A DNA stretch of 64,000 nt, from contig NZ_CP132342.1 in assembly GCF_040529055.1 (NCBI RefSeq), positions 2,664,001 through 2,728,000 on the forward strand, given 5' to 3'. The position numbers were made by a program, and so were the translations under genes. The notes under the pieces are model-generated. The model ran no database searches and was not told the origin of the DNA. It saw nothing but the letters and a program-made list of their open reading frames with translations. Source of the DNA: Xanthomonas sontii. GTDB taxonomy: Bacteria; Pseudomonadota; Gammaproteobacteria; Xanthomonadales; Xanthomonadaceae. Each line of letters opens with the position of its first letter. The stretch's first letter is position 1. Shown here piece after piece: positions 9,840 to 18,714 of the stretch.

Positions 9840-10795
9840 GCGCGCCCGTGGTCCCGGTGCCGCAACCGACGCCACGGCTGCGCCTGCAGCAGCGCCTGCG
9901 CCTGGGCTCGCTGCCGGCGCTGCGCTGGCTGGTGATCGCCGCGCCGTACCTGTGGCTGCTGCTGTTCTTCGCGATCCCGTTCCTGATCGTGCTGCGCATC
10001 TCCTTCGCCGAGCAGGCCATCCGCAGCCCGCCGTACAGCGAACTGCTCGAAGTCCGCGATGGCGTGCTGACGCTGAAGCTGACCCTGCAGAACTACCTGG
10101 CGCTGCTGCGCGACCACCAGTACATCGAGGCCTACTGGGGCTCGATCAAGATCGCCGGCATCTCCACCGCGCTGACCCTGCTGATCGGTTACCCGATGGC
10201 CTACGCGATCGCGCGGCTGTCGCCGTCGGCGCGCAACATCGCGATGATGCTGGTGGTGCTGCCGTCGTGGACCTCGTTCCTGATCCGCGTCTACGCCTGG
10301 ATCGGCATCCTCGACAGCAACGGCGTGCTCAACCGGGCGCTGCTGGCGCTGGGCCTGATCGATGCGCCGCTGCACATCCTCTACACCCCGGTCGCCGCCT
10401 ACATCGGCATCGTCTACTGCTACCTGCCGTTCATGGTGCTGCCGCTGTACGCGACCCTGGTCAAGCTCGACCAGCGCCTGCTCGAGGCCGCCTACGATCT
10501 CGGTGCGCCGCCGTGGAAGGCGTTCCTGACCGTGACCCTGCCGCTGTCGCGGCCGGGCATCGTCGCCGGCTGCATGCTGGTGATGATCCCGGCGGTGGGC
10601 GAGTTCGTGATCCCGGAGATGCTCGGCGGCCCGGACACGCTGATGATCGGCCGGGTGCTGTGGGGCGAGTTCTTCAACAACCGCGACTGGCCGACCGCCT
10701 CGGCGGTGGCGATCGCGATGCTGGCGTTGCTGATGGTGCCGATCCTGATCTTCAACCGCTACCAGCAGCGCCAGCTCGAAGGCGGGCAGGCATGA
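9836..10795 (+). CDS. potH: Putrescine ABC importer permease subunit PotH
   Basis: This 319-aa inner-membrane permease of the PotB/PotH type has about six membrane segments. The first is APYLWLLLFFAIPFLIVLRISF, which also carries the short FAEQ motif after it. The cytoplasmic EAA loop that contacts the ATPase is EAAYDLGAPPWKAFLTVTLPLSRPGI (about residues 222-247). The start ATG overlaps the potG stop, and the stop overlaps the potI start. These overlaps imply coupled translation of potG-potH-potI. Confidence 0.92.
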   Translation: MSAPVVPVPQPTPRLRLQQRLRLGSLPALRWLVIAAPYLWLLLFFAIPFLIVLRISFAEQAIRSPPYSELLEVRDGVLTLKLTLQNYLALLRDHQYIEAYWGSIKIAGISTALTLLIGYPMAYAIARLSPSARNIAMMLVVLPSWTSFLIRVYAWIGILDSNGVLNRALLALGLIDAPLHILYTPVAAYIGIVYCYLPFMVLPLYATLVKLDQRLLEAAYDLGAPPWKAFLTVTLPLSRPGIVAGCMLVMIPAVGEFVIPEMLGGPDTLMIGRVLWGEFFNNRDWPTASAVAIAMLALLMVPILIFNRYQQRQLEGGQA

Positions 10796-11643
10796 GCGGC
10801 GCGCGCGGCGGCATGGGCAGGGTATTGCGCTGGACGGTGCTGGGCGCCGGCTTCGCCTTCCTGTACCTGCCGATCCTGCTGTTGATGGTGTATTCGTTCA
10901 ACGCCTCCAAGCTGGCGACGGTGTGGGCCGGCTTCTCCACCAAGTGGTACGGCGAACTGCTGCGCGACCGGCAGATCCTGCAGGCGGCGTGGATCAGCCT
11001 GAAGGTGGCGTTCTGGACCGCTACCGCGTCGATGGTGCTCGGCACGCTGGCGGCGATGGCGATGACCCGCTTCCGCCGCTTCCCCAGCAAGAGCCTGTTC
11101 GGCGCGCTGGTGACCGCGCCGCTGGTGATGCCGGAGGTGATCATCGGCCTGTCGATCATGATGATGCTGGTATCGATGGGCGGCGTGCTCGGCATCCCGC
11201 CCAAGGGCGTGATGGCGATCTGGGCCGCGCATGTCACCTTCACCCTGTCCTTCGTCACCGTGGTGGTGTCCTCGCGCCTGCAGGAGCTGGATCGCTCGCT
11301 GGAAGAGGCGGCGATGGACCTGGGCGCCAACCGGCTCAAGGTGTTCTTCCTGATCACCGTGCCGATCATCGCCCCGGCGCTGGTGTCGGGCTGGCTGCTG
11401 GCGTTCACCCTGTCGCTGGACGACGTGGTGATCGCCAACTTCGTCGCCGGCCCGGATTCGACCACGCTGCCGATGACCGTGTTCTCCTCGGTGCGCATGG
11501 GCCTGAAGCCCAAGATCAACGCGCTGGCCACGCTGATGGTGCTGGCGGTGTCGATCGCCGCCGTCGTCGGCTGGTGGCTGATGGCGCGCAGCGAGAAGCG
11601 CCGCCAGCGCGACATGCAGTTGGCGCAACAGCAGGGGGGATGA
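10792..11643 (+). CDS. potI: Putrescine ABC importer permease subunit PotI
   Basis: This 283-aa permease is the partner of PotH. It starts with a membrane segment followed by MVYSFNASK, typical of PotC/PotI, and has an EAA loop EEAAMDLGANRLKVFFLITVPIIAPAL. The segment SLDDVVIANFVAGPDSTTLPM matches the conserved post-EAA region that helps form the pore in PotC/PotI proteins. ATG 10792 overlaps the potH stop. It is the last gene of the pot transcription unit before a gap with REP-like palindromes. Confidence 0.92.
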   Translation: MSGARGGMGRVLRWTVLGAGFAFLYLPILLLMVYSFNASKLATVWAGFSTKWYGELLRDRQILQAAWISLKVAFWTATASMVLGTLAAMAMTRFRRFPSKSLFGALVTAPLVMPEVIIGLSIMMMLVSMGGVLGIPPKGVMAIWAAHVTFTLSFVTVVVSSRLQELDRSLEEAAMDLGANRLKVFFLITVPIIAPALVSGWLLAFTLSLDDVVIANFVAGPDSTTLPMTVFSSVRMGLKPKINALATLMVLAVSIAAVVGWWLMARSEKRRQRDMQLAQQQGG

Positions 11644-11659
11644 TGTGCGCTGCTTTTCC

Positions 11660-11725
11660 GTGGAGCGGCGTCAGCCGCGAAACGCATTGCCGGTAAGCCC
11701 TGTCGCGGCTTAAGCCGCTCCCGCA
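11660..11725. repeat. REP-like inverted pair after potI
   Basis: The arms are GTGGAGCGGCGTCAGCCGCG (11660) and GTCGCGGCTTAAGCCGCTCC (11702), imperfect complements about 20 nt apart. They sit 16 nt after the potI stop and might also protect or terminate the pot transcript. The 11644-11945 gap otherwise holds only the unit listed next. Confidence 0.7.
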
Positions 11726-11754
11726 GGATCTTGCGCCGAGCTTGCCTGGTGCAC

Positions 11755-11778
11755 TGTGGGAGGGACTCCAGTCCCGAC
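11755..11778. repeat. Solitary REP-like unit, GGGAGGGAC flavour
   Basis: It reads TGTGGGAGGGACTCCAGTCC then CGAC. It is nearly identical to the unit at 3698-3721. The inner stem is GGGACTccAGTCCC. Confidence 0.65.
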
Positions 11779-11945
11779 GCATTGCGCCATCGGAAAGCAC
11801 GGCGCGTCGCTCCTGGCTGCTGCATGACAGTCGACTCACACAGGCCACGCGGAACACTGTGAGCCATCGCGCTCTCTGGCATCGCCACGTCGCCGCAACG
11901 TCCACGGCGCTAGGCTGGCCGGACACTTTTCCAGGAGTCCGCGCG

Positions 11946-13310
11946 ATGCCTTACGACACCGTCAATCCGGCCAACGGCCAGGTCGAATACAGTCTCGAGC
12001 TGATGGATGCCGCCGCCGTCGAACAGCGCCTGGCCGCTGCGGCGCAGGCGTTCCCGGGCTGGGCGGCGACGCCGCTGGAGCAGCGCGGCGCGCTGCTGCG
12101 CAAGGTCGGTGCGCAACTGCGCGAACAGCGCGACGCGATCCAGCGGGTGATGACCGCGGAAATGGGCAAGCTGCGCAAGGAGGCGCTGGCCGAACTCGAC
12201 AAGTGCGCCGCCGCCTGCGACTACTACGCCGAGCATGCGGCCGACTACCTGCGCGAGCAGGCGGTGGCCACCGATGCGCAGCGCAGCTACGTGCGCTACG
12301 AACCGCTGGGCTGCGTGCTGGCGGTGATGCCGTGGAACTTCCCGATCTGGCAGGTGTTCCGCTTCCTGGCGCCGGCGCTGATGGCCGGCAACGTCGCCCT
12401 GCTCAAGCACGCCAGCAACGTGCCGCGCTGCGCCGACGCGATCCGCAAGGTGCTGGCCGACGCCGGCGTGCCGGACGGGGTGTTCGACGTGCTGCACATC
12501 GACAACGACCAGGCCGCCGAGGTGTTGCGCGATGCACGCGTGGCTGCAGTCACGCTCACCGGCAGCGAGCGCGCCGGCCGCTCCATCGCCGCCAATGCCG
12601 GTGGGCAGCTGAAGAAGTGCGTGATGGAGCTGGGCGGCAGCGACGCCTTCGTGGTGCTGGACGACGCCGACCTCGACGCCACCGTGGCCGCGGCGGTGAA
12701 GTCCCGCTTCGACAACGCCGGGCAGACCTGCATCGCGGCCAAGCGTTTCGTGGTGGTGGAGGCGATCGCCGACGAATTCGTGCGCCGCTTCGTGGCCGCC
12801 GCCGCCGAGCGTCGCCTCGGCGACCCGCAGGACGAGGCGACCACGCTGGCGCCGATGGCGCGCCAGGACCTGCGCGACGAACTGCACAAGCAGGTGCAGG
12901 CCAGCATCGCCAAGGGCGCGAAGCCGCTGCTCGGGTGCGAACCCAAGCGCGACAGCCACGCCGGCTATCCGGCGTCGATCCTCGACAATGTGGCGCCGGG
13001 CATGCCGGCCTACGACGAGGAACTGTTCGGCCCGGTCGCGGCGATCCTGCGCGTGGCCGACGAAGCCGAGGCGGTGCGCGTGGCCAACGACACCACCTTC
13101 GGCCTCGGCGGCAGCGTCTGGACCCGTGATCGCGCCCGCGGCGAGCGCGTGGCCTGCCAGCTGCAGTGCGGCGCCGCCTTCGTCAACGCCATCGTCAAGA
13201 GCGACGTGCGCCTGCCGTTCGGCGGCATCAAGCGCTCCGGCTTCGGCCGCGAACTGGCCGAGCATGGCATCCATGAGTTCATGAACATCAAGTCGGTGTA
13301 TGTGGCGTAA
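11946..13310 (+). CDS. NAD(P)-dependent succinate-semialdehyde dehydrogenase (Sad/GabD-like)
   Basis: This 454-aa aldehyde dehydrogenase should oxidise succinate semialdehyde (or 4-aminobutanal) in the last steps of putrescine/GABA breakdown. The catalytic cysteine is C262 in FDNAGQTCIAAKRF, the general base is E228 in MELGGSD, and the cofactor loop is LTGSERAGRSIAANAG. The length matches the YneI/Sad branch (about 460 aa) better than GabD (about 480 aa). The ATG at 11946 has AGGAG 9 nt upstream; the longer open frame runs into repeat sequence. It directly follows the potGHI genes, fitting catabolism of the imported amine. Confidence 0.85.
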   Translation: MPYDTVNPANGQVEYSLELMDAAAVEQRLAAAAQAFPGWAATPLEQRGALLRKVGAQLREQRDAIQRVMTAEMGKLRKEALAELDKCAAACDYYAEHAADYLREQAVATDAQRSYVRYEPLGCVLAVMPWNFPIWQVFRFLAPALMAGNVALLKHASNVPRCADAIRKVLADAGVPDGVFDVLHIDNDQAAEVLRDARVAAVTLTGSERAGRSIAANAGGQLKKCVMELGGSDAFVVLDDADLDATVAAAVKSRFDNAGQTCIAAKRFVVVEAIADEFVRRFVAAAAERRLGDPQDEATTLAPMARQDLRDELHKQVQASIAKGAKPLLGCEPKRDSHAGYPASILDNVAPGMPAYDEELFGPVAAILRVADEAEAVRVANDTTFGLGGSVWTRDRARGERVACQLQCGAAFVNAIVKSDVRLPFGGIKRSGFGRELAEHGIHEFMNIKSVYVA

Positions 13311-13313
13311 GGC

Positions 13314-13471
13314 AGGGAATTGGGAGTAGGGAATGGGGAATGGGAAAAGCGGCGGCGCCCGATGGGCGCCGTCTGTCACGGATGATTGCTGCACGCCGAT
13401 GGTTACAGCACTGCCTCACGTGAGCGGCGCGCTGTCTATTCCCGATTCCCGTTTCCCCATTCCCGCCGCCG
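13314..13471. repeat. Two opposed clusters of GGGAATGGGG-type repeats
   Basis: The left cluster (13314-13347) reads as GGGAAT/GGGAGT units. The right cluster (13438-13471) is the complement type (ATTCCCGATTCCCG, TTTCCCCATTCCCG). They flank the hairpin at 13353 and could pair with each other. Confidence 0.5.
13353..13371. terminator. GC-rich hairpin between convergent genes
   Basis: The sequence CGGCGCCC-GAT-GGGCGCCG forms an 8-bp perfect stem with a 3-nt loop. It lies 42 nt after the dehydrogenase stop and before the end of the converging corA gene. No T-run follows, so intrinsic termination is uncertain. Confidence 0.4.
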
Positions 13472-13483
13472 CGACGCGGCGGC

Positions 13484-14479
13484 TCACAACCACCTCGCCC
13501 GCTTGAACGCCACATACAGCGCCACGCACACCGCGGCGACGCCGCCGACCATCAGTGGGTAGGCCCAGGGCCATTCCAGTTCCGGCATCTGTTTGAAGTT
13601 CATGCCGTACCAGCTGGTGATCAGGGTCGGAGCGGCGAGCAGGGCGGCCCAGGCGCCGAGGCGCTTGACCGTCTCGCCCTGGGCCAGGGTGACCAGCGAC
13701 AGGTTCACGCTCAGCGCGGTGCCGAGCATTTCGCGCAGGGTGTCGATGGCGTCGTTGGTGCGCACCGCATGGTCGAGCACGTCACGCACGTACAGCCGCA
13801 CTTCCTCGGCGATCAGCGGGCCGGGGTGGCGCTTGAGGTGCGCCAGCACGTCCTGCAGCGGCGCCACCGCCAGACGCATCTGGTTGAGTTCGCGCTTGAG
13901 TTCGTACAGACGGATCGCGGTGTCGCGCCGATACGACTCGGCGAAGATGTCGGCCTCCAGCCGTTCCAGGCTCTGCCGGAAGGCGTCGAGGATCGGCTGG
14001 TAGTTGTCCACCACATAGTCCAGCACCGCGTACAGCGCGTAGGACGGGCCCAGTTTCATCAGCGAGGCCTCGCGTTCCAGCCGCTCGCGCACCGGCGCGT
14101 AGGGCAGCGAGGCGCCGTGGCGCACGGTCAGCAGGAAGCGCGCGCCGAGGAAGGCGTGGGTTTCGCCGTAGACGATGCGTTCGTCGATCACCTGCGCGGT
14201 GTGCACCGCCAGGAACAGCGAGTTGCCGAAGGCCTCGACCTTCGGCCGCTGGTGCGCCTTGCGGGTGTCCTCGATCGCCAGTTCGTGCAGCTGGAACTCC
14301 TCCTTGAGCTGCTGCAGCACCGCGTCGCCGGGTTCGTACATGCCGACCCAGACGAAGCCGTCGTCGTGGCCGGCCAGCACGTCGCTGATCTGCTCCAGGG
14401 CGATGTCGTGGCGGCGGCCGTGGCCGTCGTAGTGCACGCAGTTGATGACGCAGGCGGGATTGGCGGTCGCGGAGGCCAT
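13484..14479 (-). CDS. corA: CorA-family magnesium/divalent cation channel
   Basis: This 331-aa CorA protein forms a pentameric Mg2+ channel in the inner membrane. The selectivity signature YGMNF is at about residues 291-295, followed by the second membrane helix (YPLMVGGVAAVCVALYVAF) and a basic tail ending RARWL. The large N-terminal cytoplasmic domain is rich in charged helices such as LERLEADIFAESYRRD. The gene is 49 nt downstream of the Lnb-type gene and in the same direction as corC. Transport of Co2+ or Ni2+ is also possible in this family. Confidence 0.92.
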   Translation of the reverse strand: MASATANPACVINCVHYDGHGRRHDIALEQISDVLAGHDDGFVWVGMYEPGDAVLQQLKEEFQLHELAIEDTRKAHQRPKVEAFGNSLFLAVHTAQVIDERIVYGETHAFLGARFLLTVRHGASLPYAPVRERLEREASLMKLGPSYALYAVLDYVVDNYQPILDAFRQSLERLEADIFAESYRRDTAIRLYELKRELNQMRLAVAPLQDVLAHLKRHPGPLIAEEVRLYVRDVLDHAVRTNDAIDTLREMLGTALSVNLSLVTLAQGETVKRLGAWAALLAAPTLITSWYGMNFKQMPELEWPWAYPLMVGGVAAVCVALYVAFKRARWL

Positions 14480-14528
14480 GGCGGGAGTGGGTTCGGCGGA
14501 GGCGCGCGTGGCGAGTGGCGCGACGGTA

Positions 14529-15818
14529 TCAGGGCTGCGGGCGAGGGCGGGTGAGCGCCCAGGCCAGCGCCGCGTGCACCGGCAGCAGCAATGCGATCCA
14601 TTGCAGGTTGAATTGCGGCTGCAGCATCGACAGCCAATGGATCAGCAGCGCGGCGCCGGCCAGCGCCACCACCAGCCACAGCAGCACGTCGAACCAGCGT
14701 CCGGGGCGGCGCCCGCGCAGCACGGCAATGCCGCCGACCAGCAGCGGCAGGCACAGCGGATCCAGCAGCAGCAGGTTGCGGTTGCCCCAGGCGGCACGAT
14801 GCTCGCTGAAGCCCCACAGGTACAGCAGGACCGCGCCGCCGAGCGCGCACAGCAGCCAGAACGGCAGCGCCAGCGCGGCCAGCCAGCGCGGGCGGCGGCC
14901 CAGCGCCAGCACCCCCGCCGCCGCGACCAGCCCGACCAGCAGCCACGGCCACCAGTGCCGCAGCTGTTCCGGCGGCTCCGGCGGCAGCCGCTGCGGCAGC
15001 AACTGCTGGCGCGTCTGCACCAGCGGGCGGCCTTCGCTGTTGCGCACCTCGCTCAGGCTCTCGGCCAGGCGCATCGGCACGAACGCCTCTTCCCAGCGCG
15101 ACAGCGGTTTGTCGGCGTACGGGCCCAGGCCCAGGTCGAAGCCCAGCCACATCCACGGTGCCGGCGAGGCCAGGCGCACCGATTCGCTGCGGTAGGTATT
15201 GCCGCGCGAGCGGCCCGACAGTTGCGCGTGCAGCGCGCCGCCCATGGCCCGGTCCAGCGCGTCGCGGACCATCGTGGCGCAGTTGGCGGTGTAGTAGTCG
15301 TAGCGGTAGCGCGCGTTCTCCGGGCGCGCGCGCCAGGCCAGCGCCTGCTGCAGCGCGCGTGCCTGCGCCGGGGCAAGGTCCAGCCACTGGATGTCGACGC
15401 CGCGGCCGGCTTCGCGGTATTGCTCCAGATCCTCCTGCAGCGGCAGCGCGACCAGGTAGTAGCGCATGTCGCCGGCGGCGAAGCGGCCGACGAAGCCCGG
15501 TTCGCTGGGGTCGAAGAAACCGAAGTTGTACGAGGTGGCCTGGCCCGTGCGCGGGTCGAGCACCACGATGGCGTCGTGGCCGAAGCGCTCGAAGAACACT
15601 TCGCCGGGCTGCATCGTGGCCACGCCGATGCGCGGCGCCGGGTCGCTGGCGTCGGCGGTCGCAGCCGCGTCGGGCGCTGCGGGCGCCGCTGCGGCCAGCG
15701 GCGGCGGTGCCGCCGGATCCGCAGGCGCGGTCTGCGCGAAGGCCAGCCCGGTCCACAGGGCCAGCAGCATTCCCAGCCAGCAGGCCGCGCGCATGCGCGG
15801 CACGCGGTGCGTGCTCAA
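14529..15818 (-). CDS. Lnb_N/DUF4105 membrane protein, possible lipoprotein-processing or cysteine-dependent enzyme
   Basis: This 429-aa protein has a signal peptide (cleavage near AFA-Q, residue 28), an Ala/Pro-rich linker (30-62), a periplasmic domain and about five C-terminal membrane segments (about 270-425). The periplasmic domain matches DUF4105, now named Lnb N-terminal periplasmic domain. Visible conserved residues are H81 in ERFGHDAIVVLD, the YNFGFFDP strand and C180 in YDYYTANCATMVRDAL, a His/Cys pair suited to acyl or thioester chemistry. It starts within the corC stop (4-nt overlap), so both are co-translated. In E. coli the gene after corC is lnt, so a role in lipoprotein acyl remodelling is an attractive but unproven guess. 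Confidence 0.7.
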   Translation of the reverse strand: MSTHRVPRMRAACWLGMLLALWTGLAFAQTAPADPAAPPPLAAAAPAAPDAAATADASDPAPRIGVATMQPGEVFFERFGHDAIVVLDPRTGQATSYNFGFFDPSEPGFVGRFAAGDMRYYLVALPLQEDLEQYREAGRGVDIQWLDLAPAQARALQQALAWRARPENARYRYDYYTANCATMVRDALDRAMGGALHAQLSGRSRGNTYRSESVRLASPAPWMWLGFDLGLGPYADKPLSRWEEAFVPMRLAESLSEVRNSEGRPLVQTRQQLLPQRLPPEPPEQLRHWWPWLLVGLVAAAGVLALGRRPRWLAALALPFWLLCALGGAVLLYLWGFSEHRAAWGNRNLLLLDPLCLPLLVGGIAVLRGRRPGRWFDVLLWLVVALAGAALLIHWLSMLQPQFNLQWIALLLPVHAALAWALTRPRPQP

Positions 15819-16696
15819 GCGCCGTCCTGCGCGGGAGGCGGCAGGATGGTGACGTGGAACGCCTGCACCCGGCGCGCGTCGGCCTTCGCCACACGGAACG
15901 CGAATCGGCCCAGGGTCAGTTCCTCGCCGGTCTCGGGCAGGTGCCCGATCGCCTCGGTGACCAATCCACCGACGGTGTCGTAGTCGTCGTCGGGGAAGTC
16001 GGCGCCGAAGCGCTCGTTGAAATCCTCGATCGGGGTCAGCGCATCCACCACGTACTGGCCGTCGGCCTGTGCGGCGATCAGCGAGGCCTCGTCCTCGGCG
16101 TCGTCGTGCTCGTCGTCGATGTCGCCGACGATCTGCTCCAGCACGTCCTCGATGGTCACCAGCCCGGCCACGCCGCCGTACTCGTCGACCACGATCGCCA
16201 TGTGGTTGCGCGAGAGCCGGAACTCCTTGAGCAGCACGTTGAGCTTCTTCGACTCGGGAATCAGCACCGCCGGGCGCAGCAGTTCGCGCACCGTGCCGGG
16301 ACCGTGGTCGGCGACCACGCCGCGCAGCAGGTCCTTGGCCAGCAGGATGCCGAGGATGTCGTCCTTGTTCTCGCCATGCACCGGGAAGCGCGAGTGGCCG
16401 GATTCGACCACCTGCTTCATCAGGTCGAGGAAGCGCGACTCCACCGGCAGCGACACCATCTGCGCGCGCGAGACCATCACGTCGCCGACGGTGAGTTCGG
16501 AGACCGACAGCGCGCCCTCCATCATGCGCAGCGTGTCGGCGGCGATCAGGCCATCGTGCTGCGCGTCGCGCAGCACCTCGACCAGATCGTCGCGGGTGTG
16601 CGGGTCGCCGGAGAACACCGAGGTCAGGCGTTCCAGCCAGCCGCGACGTTTTTCGTGGGATTCCGGGGAGGTACTACTCGGTCCGTCTTCTGACAT
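15815..16696 (-). CDS. corC: CBS-domain protein CorC (HlyC/CorC family)
   Basis: This 293-aa cytoplasmic protein contains two CBS domains (about 60-180) and a C-terminal CorC_HlyC transporter-associated domain (about 200-285). The segment VGDVMVSRAQMVSLPVE opens the first CBS domain, and NHMAIVVDEYGGVAGLVTIEDVLEQIVGDI is highly typical of CorC/YbeX. I start at ATG 16696 (MSEDGPSS), which matches the length of E. coli CorC; the frame is open 42 nt further. It is linked to Mg2+/Co2+ homeostasis in enteric bacteria. corA is two genes away on the same strand. Confidence 0.9.
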   Translation of the reverse strand: MSEDGPSSTSPESHEKRRGWLERLTSVFSGDPHTRDDLVEVLRDAQHDGLIAADTLRMMEGALSVSELTVGDVMVSRAQMVSLPVESRFLDLMKQVVESGHSRFPVHGENKDDILGILLAKDLLRGVVADHGPGTVRELLRPAVLIPESKKLNVLLKEFRLSRNHMAIVVDEYGGVAGLVTIEDVLEQIVGDIDDEHDDAEDEASLIAAQADGQYVVDALTPIEDFNERFGADFPDDDYDTVGGLVTEAIGHLPETGEELTLGRFAFRVAKADARRVQAFHVTILPPPAQDGA

Positions 16697-16807
16697 GTTC
16701 TGTGGGTAGGCGCCCGGTCGAACGGGCGGTAGCCGCAAGTCTAGCAGGGCGCTCGCGACAGCATCGCGACGTCGGCGGCCCGCACCGGTCGGCCCGCCGG
16801 CGCGGGT

Positions 16808-17419
16808 TCAGCCGCCCTTGGCCGGCGTGTGCAGCGCGTCCAGTGCCGGTGCCGCGCCCGGCTCCTCGGGCAGGTCCAGGCTGTAGCTGCAGCCGGCCAG
16901 GGTCTTGCCGGGATGCGATTTCACAGTGGACACGCTGAGGATGATCGACTCGATCATCGGCTCGCCGGTCTTGGGATCGTGGACGTCGCGGCTGAGCACT
17001 TCGCGGCCGAACATGGCCTTCTTCGGGGTGTCCACCGCCGCTTCCAGATTCAGCCGCTTGGCCAGCGGCCGCGGGTCGGGCAGGTCCAGGATCGCCATTA
17101 CGCTGGCGCCGGAGAAGGCGATGCGCTCGCTGCTGTAGCCGAATACCTGGATCGGCCGGGTCAGCGCGTACTCGGTCATGAACAGGTTGGACTGCGGCAG
17201 CGGCCGCCAGCCGTGCGCGACCGCCTTCAGCGGATCGGCCAGCAGCGGCGCCAGCGCGGCGAAGTCGGCCTCGTGCTTGCGGCATTCCAGCAGTCCCGGC
17301 AGGTCGATGGCGGGATCGGCGGCCGTGCTGGCAGCAGGCGCGGCAGCGGGTGGCGTGGCGGTCGCCGCCGCCGGAGCGACACAGCCGAGCGCGAGCAGGA
17401 CGAGCGAGGGACGGATCAA
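16808..17419 (-). CDS. Predicted lipoprotein of unknown function (TTG start proposed)
   Basis: I do not recognise a family. From the proposed TTG at 17419, preceded by GAGG 9 nt upstream, the product begins MIRPSLVLLALGC, a compact lipoprotein signal with the Cys at position 13; a GTG start at 17470 would add 17 basic residues. After an Ala/Pro/Thr-rich linker comes a domain of about 160 residues with a Cys (LLECRKHEADF), an LPQSNLFMTEYALTRPIQVFGY stretch and a final Cys (TLAGCSYSL). The paired Cys could form a disulfide in the periplasm. It is one of several unknown exported proteins interspersed in the phoH-ybeY-corC region. Confidence 0.6.
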   Translation of the reverse strand: MIRPSLVLLALGCVAPAAATATPPAAAPAASTAADPAIDLPGLLECRKHEADFAALAPLLADPLKAVAHGWRPLPQSNLFMTEYALTRPIQVFGYSSERIAFSGASVMAILDLPDPRPLAKRLNLEAAVDTPKKAMFGREVLSRDVHDPKTGEPMIESIILSVSTVKSHPGKTLAGCSYSLDLPEEPGAAPALDALHTPAKGG

Positions 17420-17627
17420 CGCACGGAACCTCGAAGAAAAGCGGGGCTGCGGCGATCGCCGCGCGGCCACGTTACCGCCGGCGCCCGCGCTTGACCAGCG
17501 CGGGACGACACCGGGGTCGGGACGCGGTCTGTGCGAGGGTGTTGCCGCAGTGTCGCAATGACGCTTTCGTCCATTCCAGATGGACAGCGTGCGGCTGGTA
17601 TTGGCAAGGCAGGACGGACGAGCCCGA

Positions 17628-18122
17628 TTACCTAGCCGAGGAATTCGGTTCGGATACGTTGGTCGAGCGCCGCGCCTGCCGCAGCCATTGCCATGCGTTA
17701 GGCAGGGTCAGCAATCCGGCGGCGAGGAACAGCAGCGACAACGCCAGCAGCGTGTTGTTGGCATCGACATGCCGGCGCAGGCTGGACAGGCACTGCCACG
17801 CCGCGAACGCCAGCGGGCACAACAGGGCCACGCGTCCGGCGCGCACCGGGATGCGGACTGGTTCGGCGCCTGTGCGGTGCCGGCGCTGGTACAGCCAGCG
17901 CCAGGCGCTCGGGGTGGTCGCGAGCACCAGCAGGGTCAACAGGCCCAATGCTGCCTGATTGGGCGCGGAAAGGACGCCGCTGCCGCCGAACGTGGGCGCC
18001 GGCCGGATCAGGCCGAGGTAGACGTGGCAGCACAGGGCGATCGTCCAGACCAAGGCGGCGATGCCGTGACGGCGCTGCGACGCGCTTGCCTGTCGGGATT
18101 GCGGGGCGGTGGGTGCATCCAT
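17628..18122 (-). CDS. Small integral membrane protein of unknown function
   Basis: This 164-aa protein has four likely membrane segments: GIAALVWTIALCCHVYLGLI, NQAALGLLTLLVLAT, ALLCPLAFAAWQCLSSL and NTLLALSLLFLAAGLLTL. Basic loops (RRRHRTGAEPVRIPVRAGR) suggest the inside-facing side. ATG 18122 (MDAPTAPQ) lies 53 nt after the ybeY stop on the same strand. I know no function. The codon pattern is like its neighbours. Confidence 0.55.
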   Translation of the reverse strand: MDAPTAPQSRQASASQRRHGIAALVWTIALCCHVYLGLIRPAPTFGGSGVLSAPNQAALGLLTLLVLATTPSAWRWLYQRRHRTGAEPVRIPVRAGRVALLCPLAFAAWQCLSSLRRHVDANNTLLALSLLFLAAGLLTLPNAWQWLRQARRSTNVSEPNSSAR

Positions 18123-18175
18123 GCGTGGCGATCTCCTGCGGAAGACCAGAAGAGTGCCGTGTCGGCGTCGCTGGA

Positions 18176-18661
18176 TCAACGCTCGCCAGCGTAGGGGTCG
18201 GAGACGCCGAGGTCGGCCAGTATCTCGCGCTCCAACTGCTCCATCGCTTCGGCTTCCTTGTCGTCCTCGTGGTCCCAGCCGAGCAGGTGCAGCACGCCGT
18301 GCACGGTCAGGTGCGCGTAGTGCGCGTTGAGCGGCTTGTCCTGTTCGGCGGCCTCGCGTGCCACCACCGGTGCGCAGATCACCAGATCGCCGAGCAGCGG
18401 CAGCTTGACGCCCTTCGGCAGCCCCTCGGGCAGTTCGGCCGGGAAGCTGAGCACGTTGGTGGCGTAGTCCTTGCCGCGGTAGTGCTGGTTGAGGGCGCGG
18501 CCTTCGCGGTCGTCGACCAGGCGGATCGCCAGGTCGGCCTCGCGGATGCGGCCCTTCAGTGCCGCAGCGACCCACTTGCGGAAGCTCGGCGCCGCCGGCA
18601 GCCCGGCGCGGGGCAGGGCGTAGCTGACGCCGACATCGAGGCGGACGGGACCTTTGGTCAT
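18176..18661 (-). CDS. ybeY: Endoribonuclease YbeY (rRNA maturation/quality control)
   Basis: This 161-aa zinc-dependent endoribonuclease acts in 16S rRNA 3' maturation and 70S ribosome quality control. The metal site HxxxHxxxxxH is seen as [11 protein letters not shown] (H121, H125, H131). The upstream signature [12 protein letters not shown] and the [11 protein letters not shown] strand are also present. I chose ATG 18661 ([10 protein letters not shown]) over 18694 because it fits the family start. In many proteobacteria ybeY directly follows phoH/ybeZ; here two unknown genes intervene. Confidence 0.92.
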   Translation of the reverse strand: MTKGPVRLDVGVSYALPRAGLPAAPSFRKWVAAALKGRIREADLAIRLVDDREGRALNQHYRGKDYATNVLSFPAELPEGLPKGVKLPLLGDLVICAPVVAREAAEQDKPLNAHYAHLTVHGVLHLLGWDHEDDKEAEAMEQLEREILADLGVSDPYAGER

Positions 18662-18714
18662 GGCGGAACGGCCGGGTGCTGCGGTGGGGGCCACAGTATC
18701 GCGCTAACGCGCGC

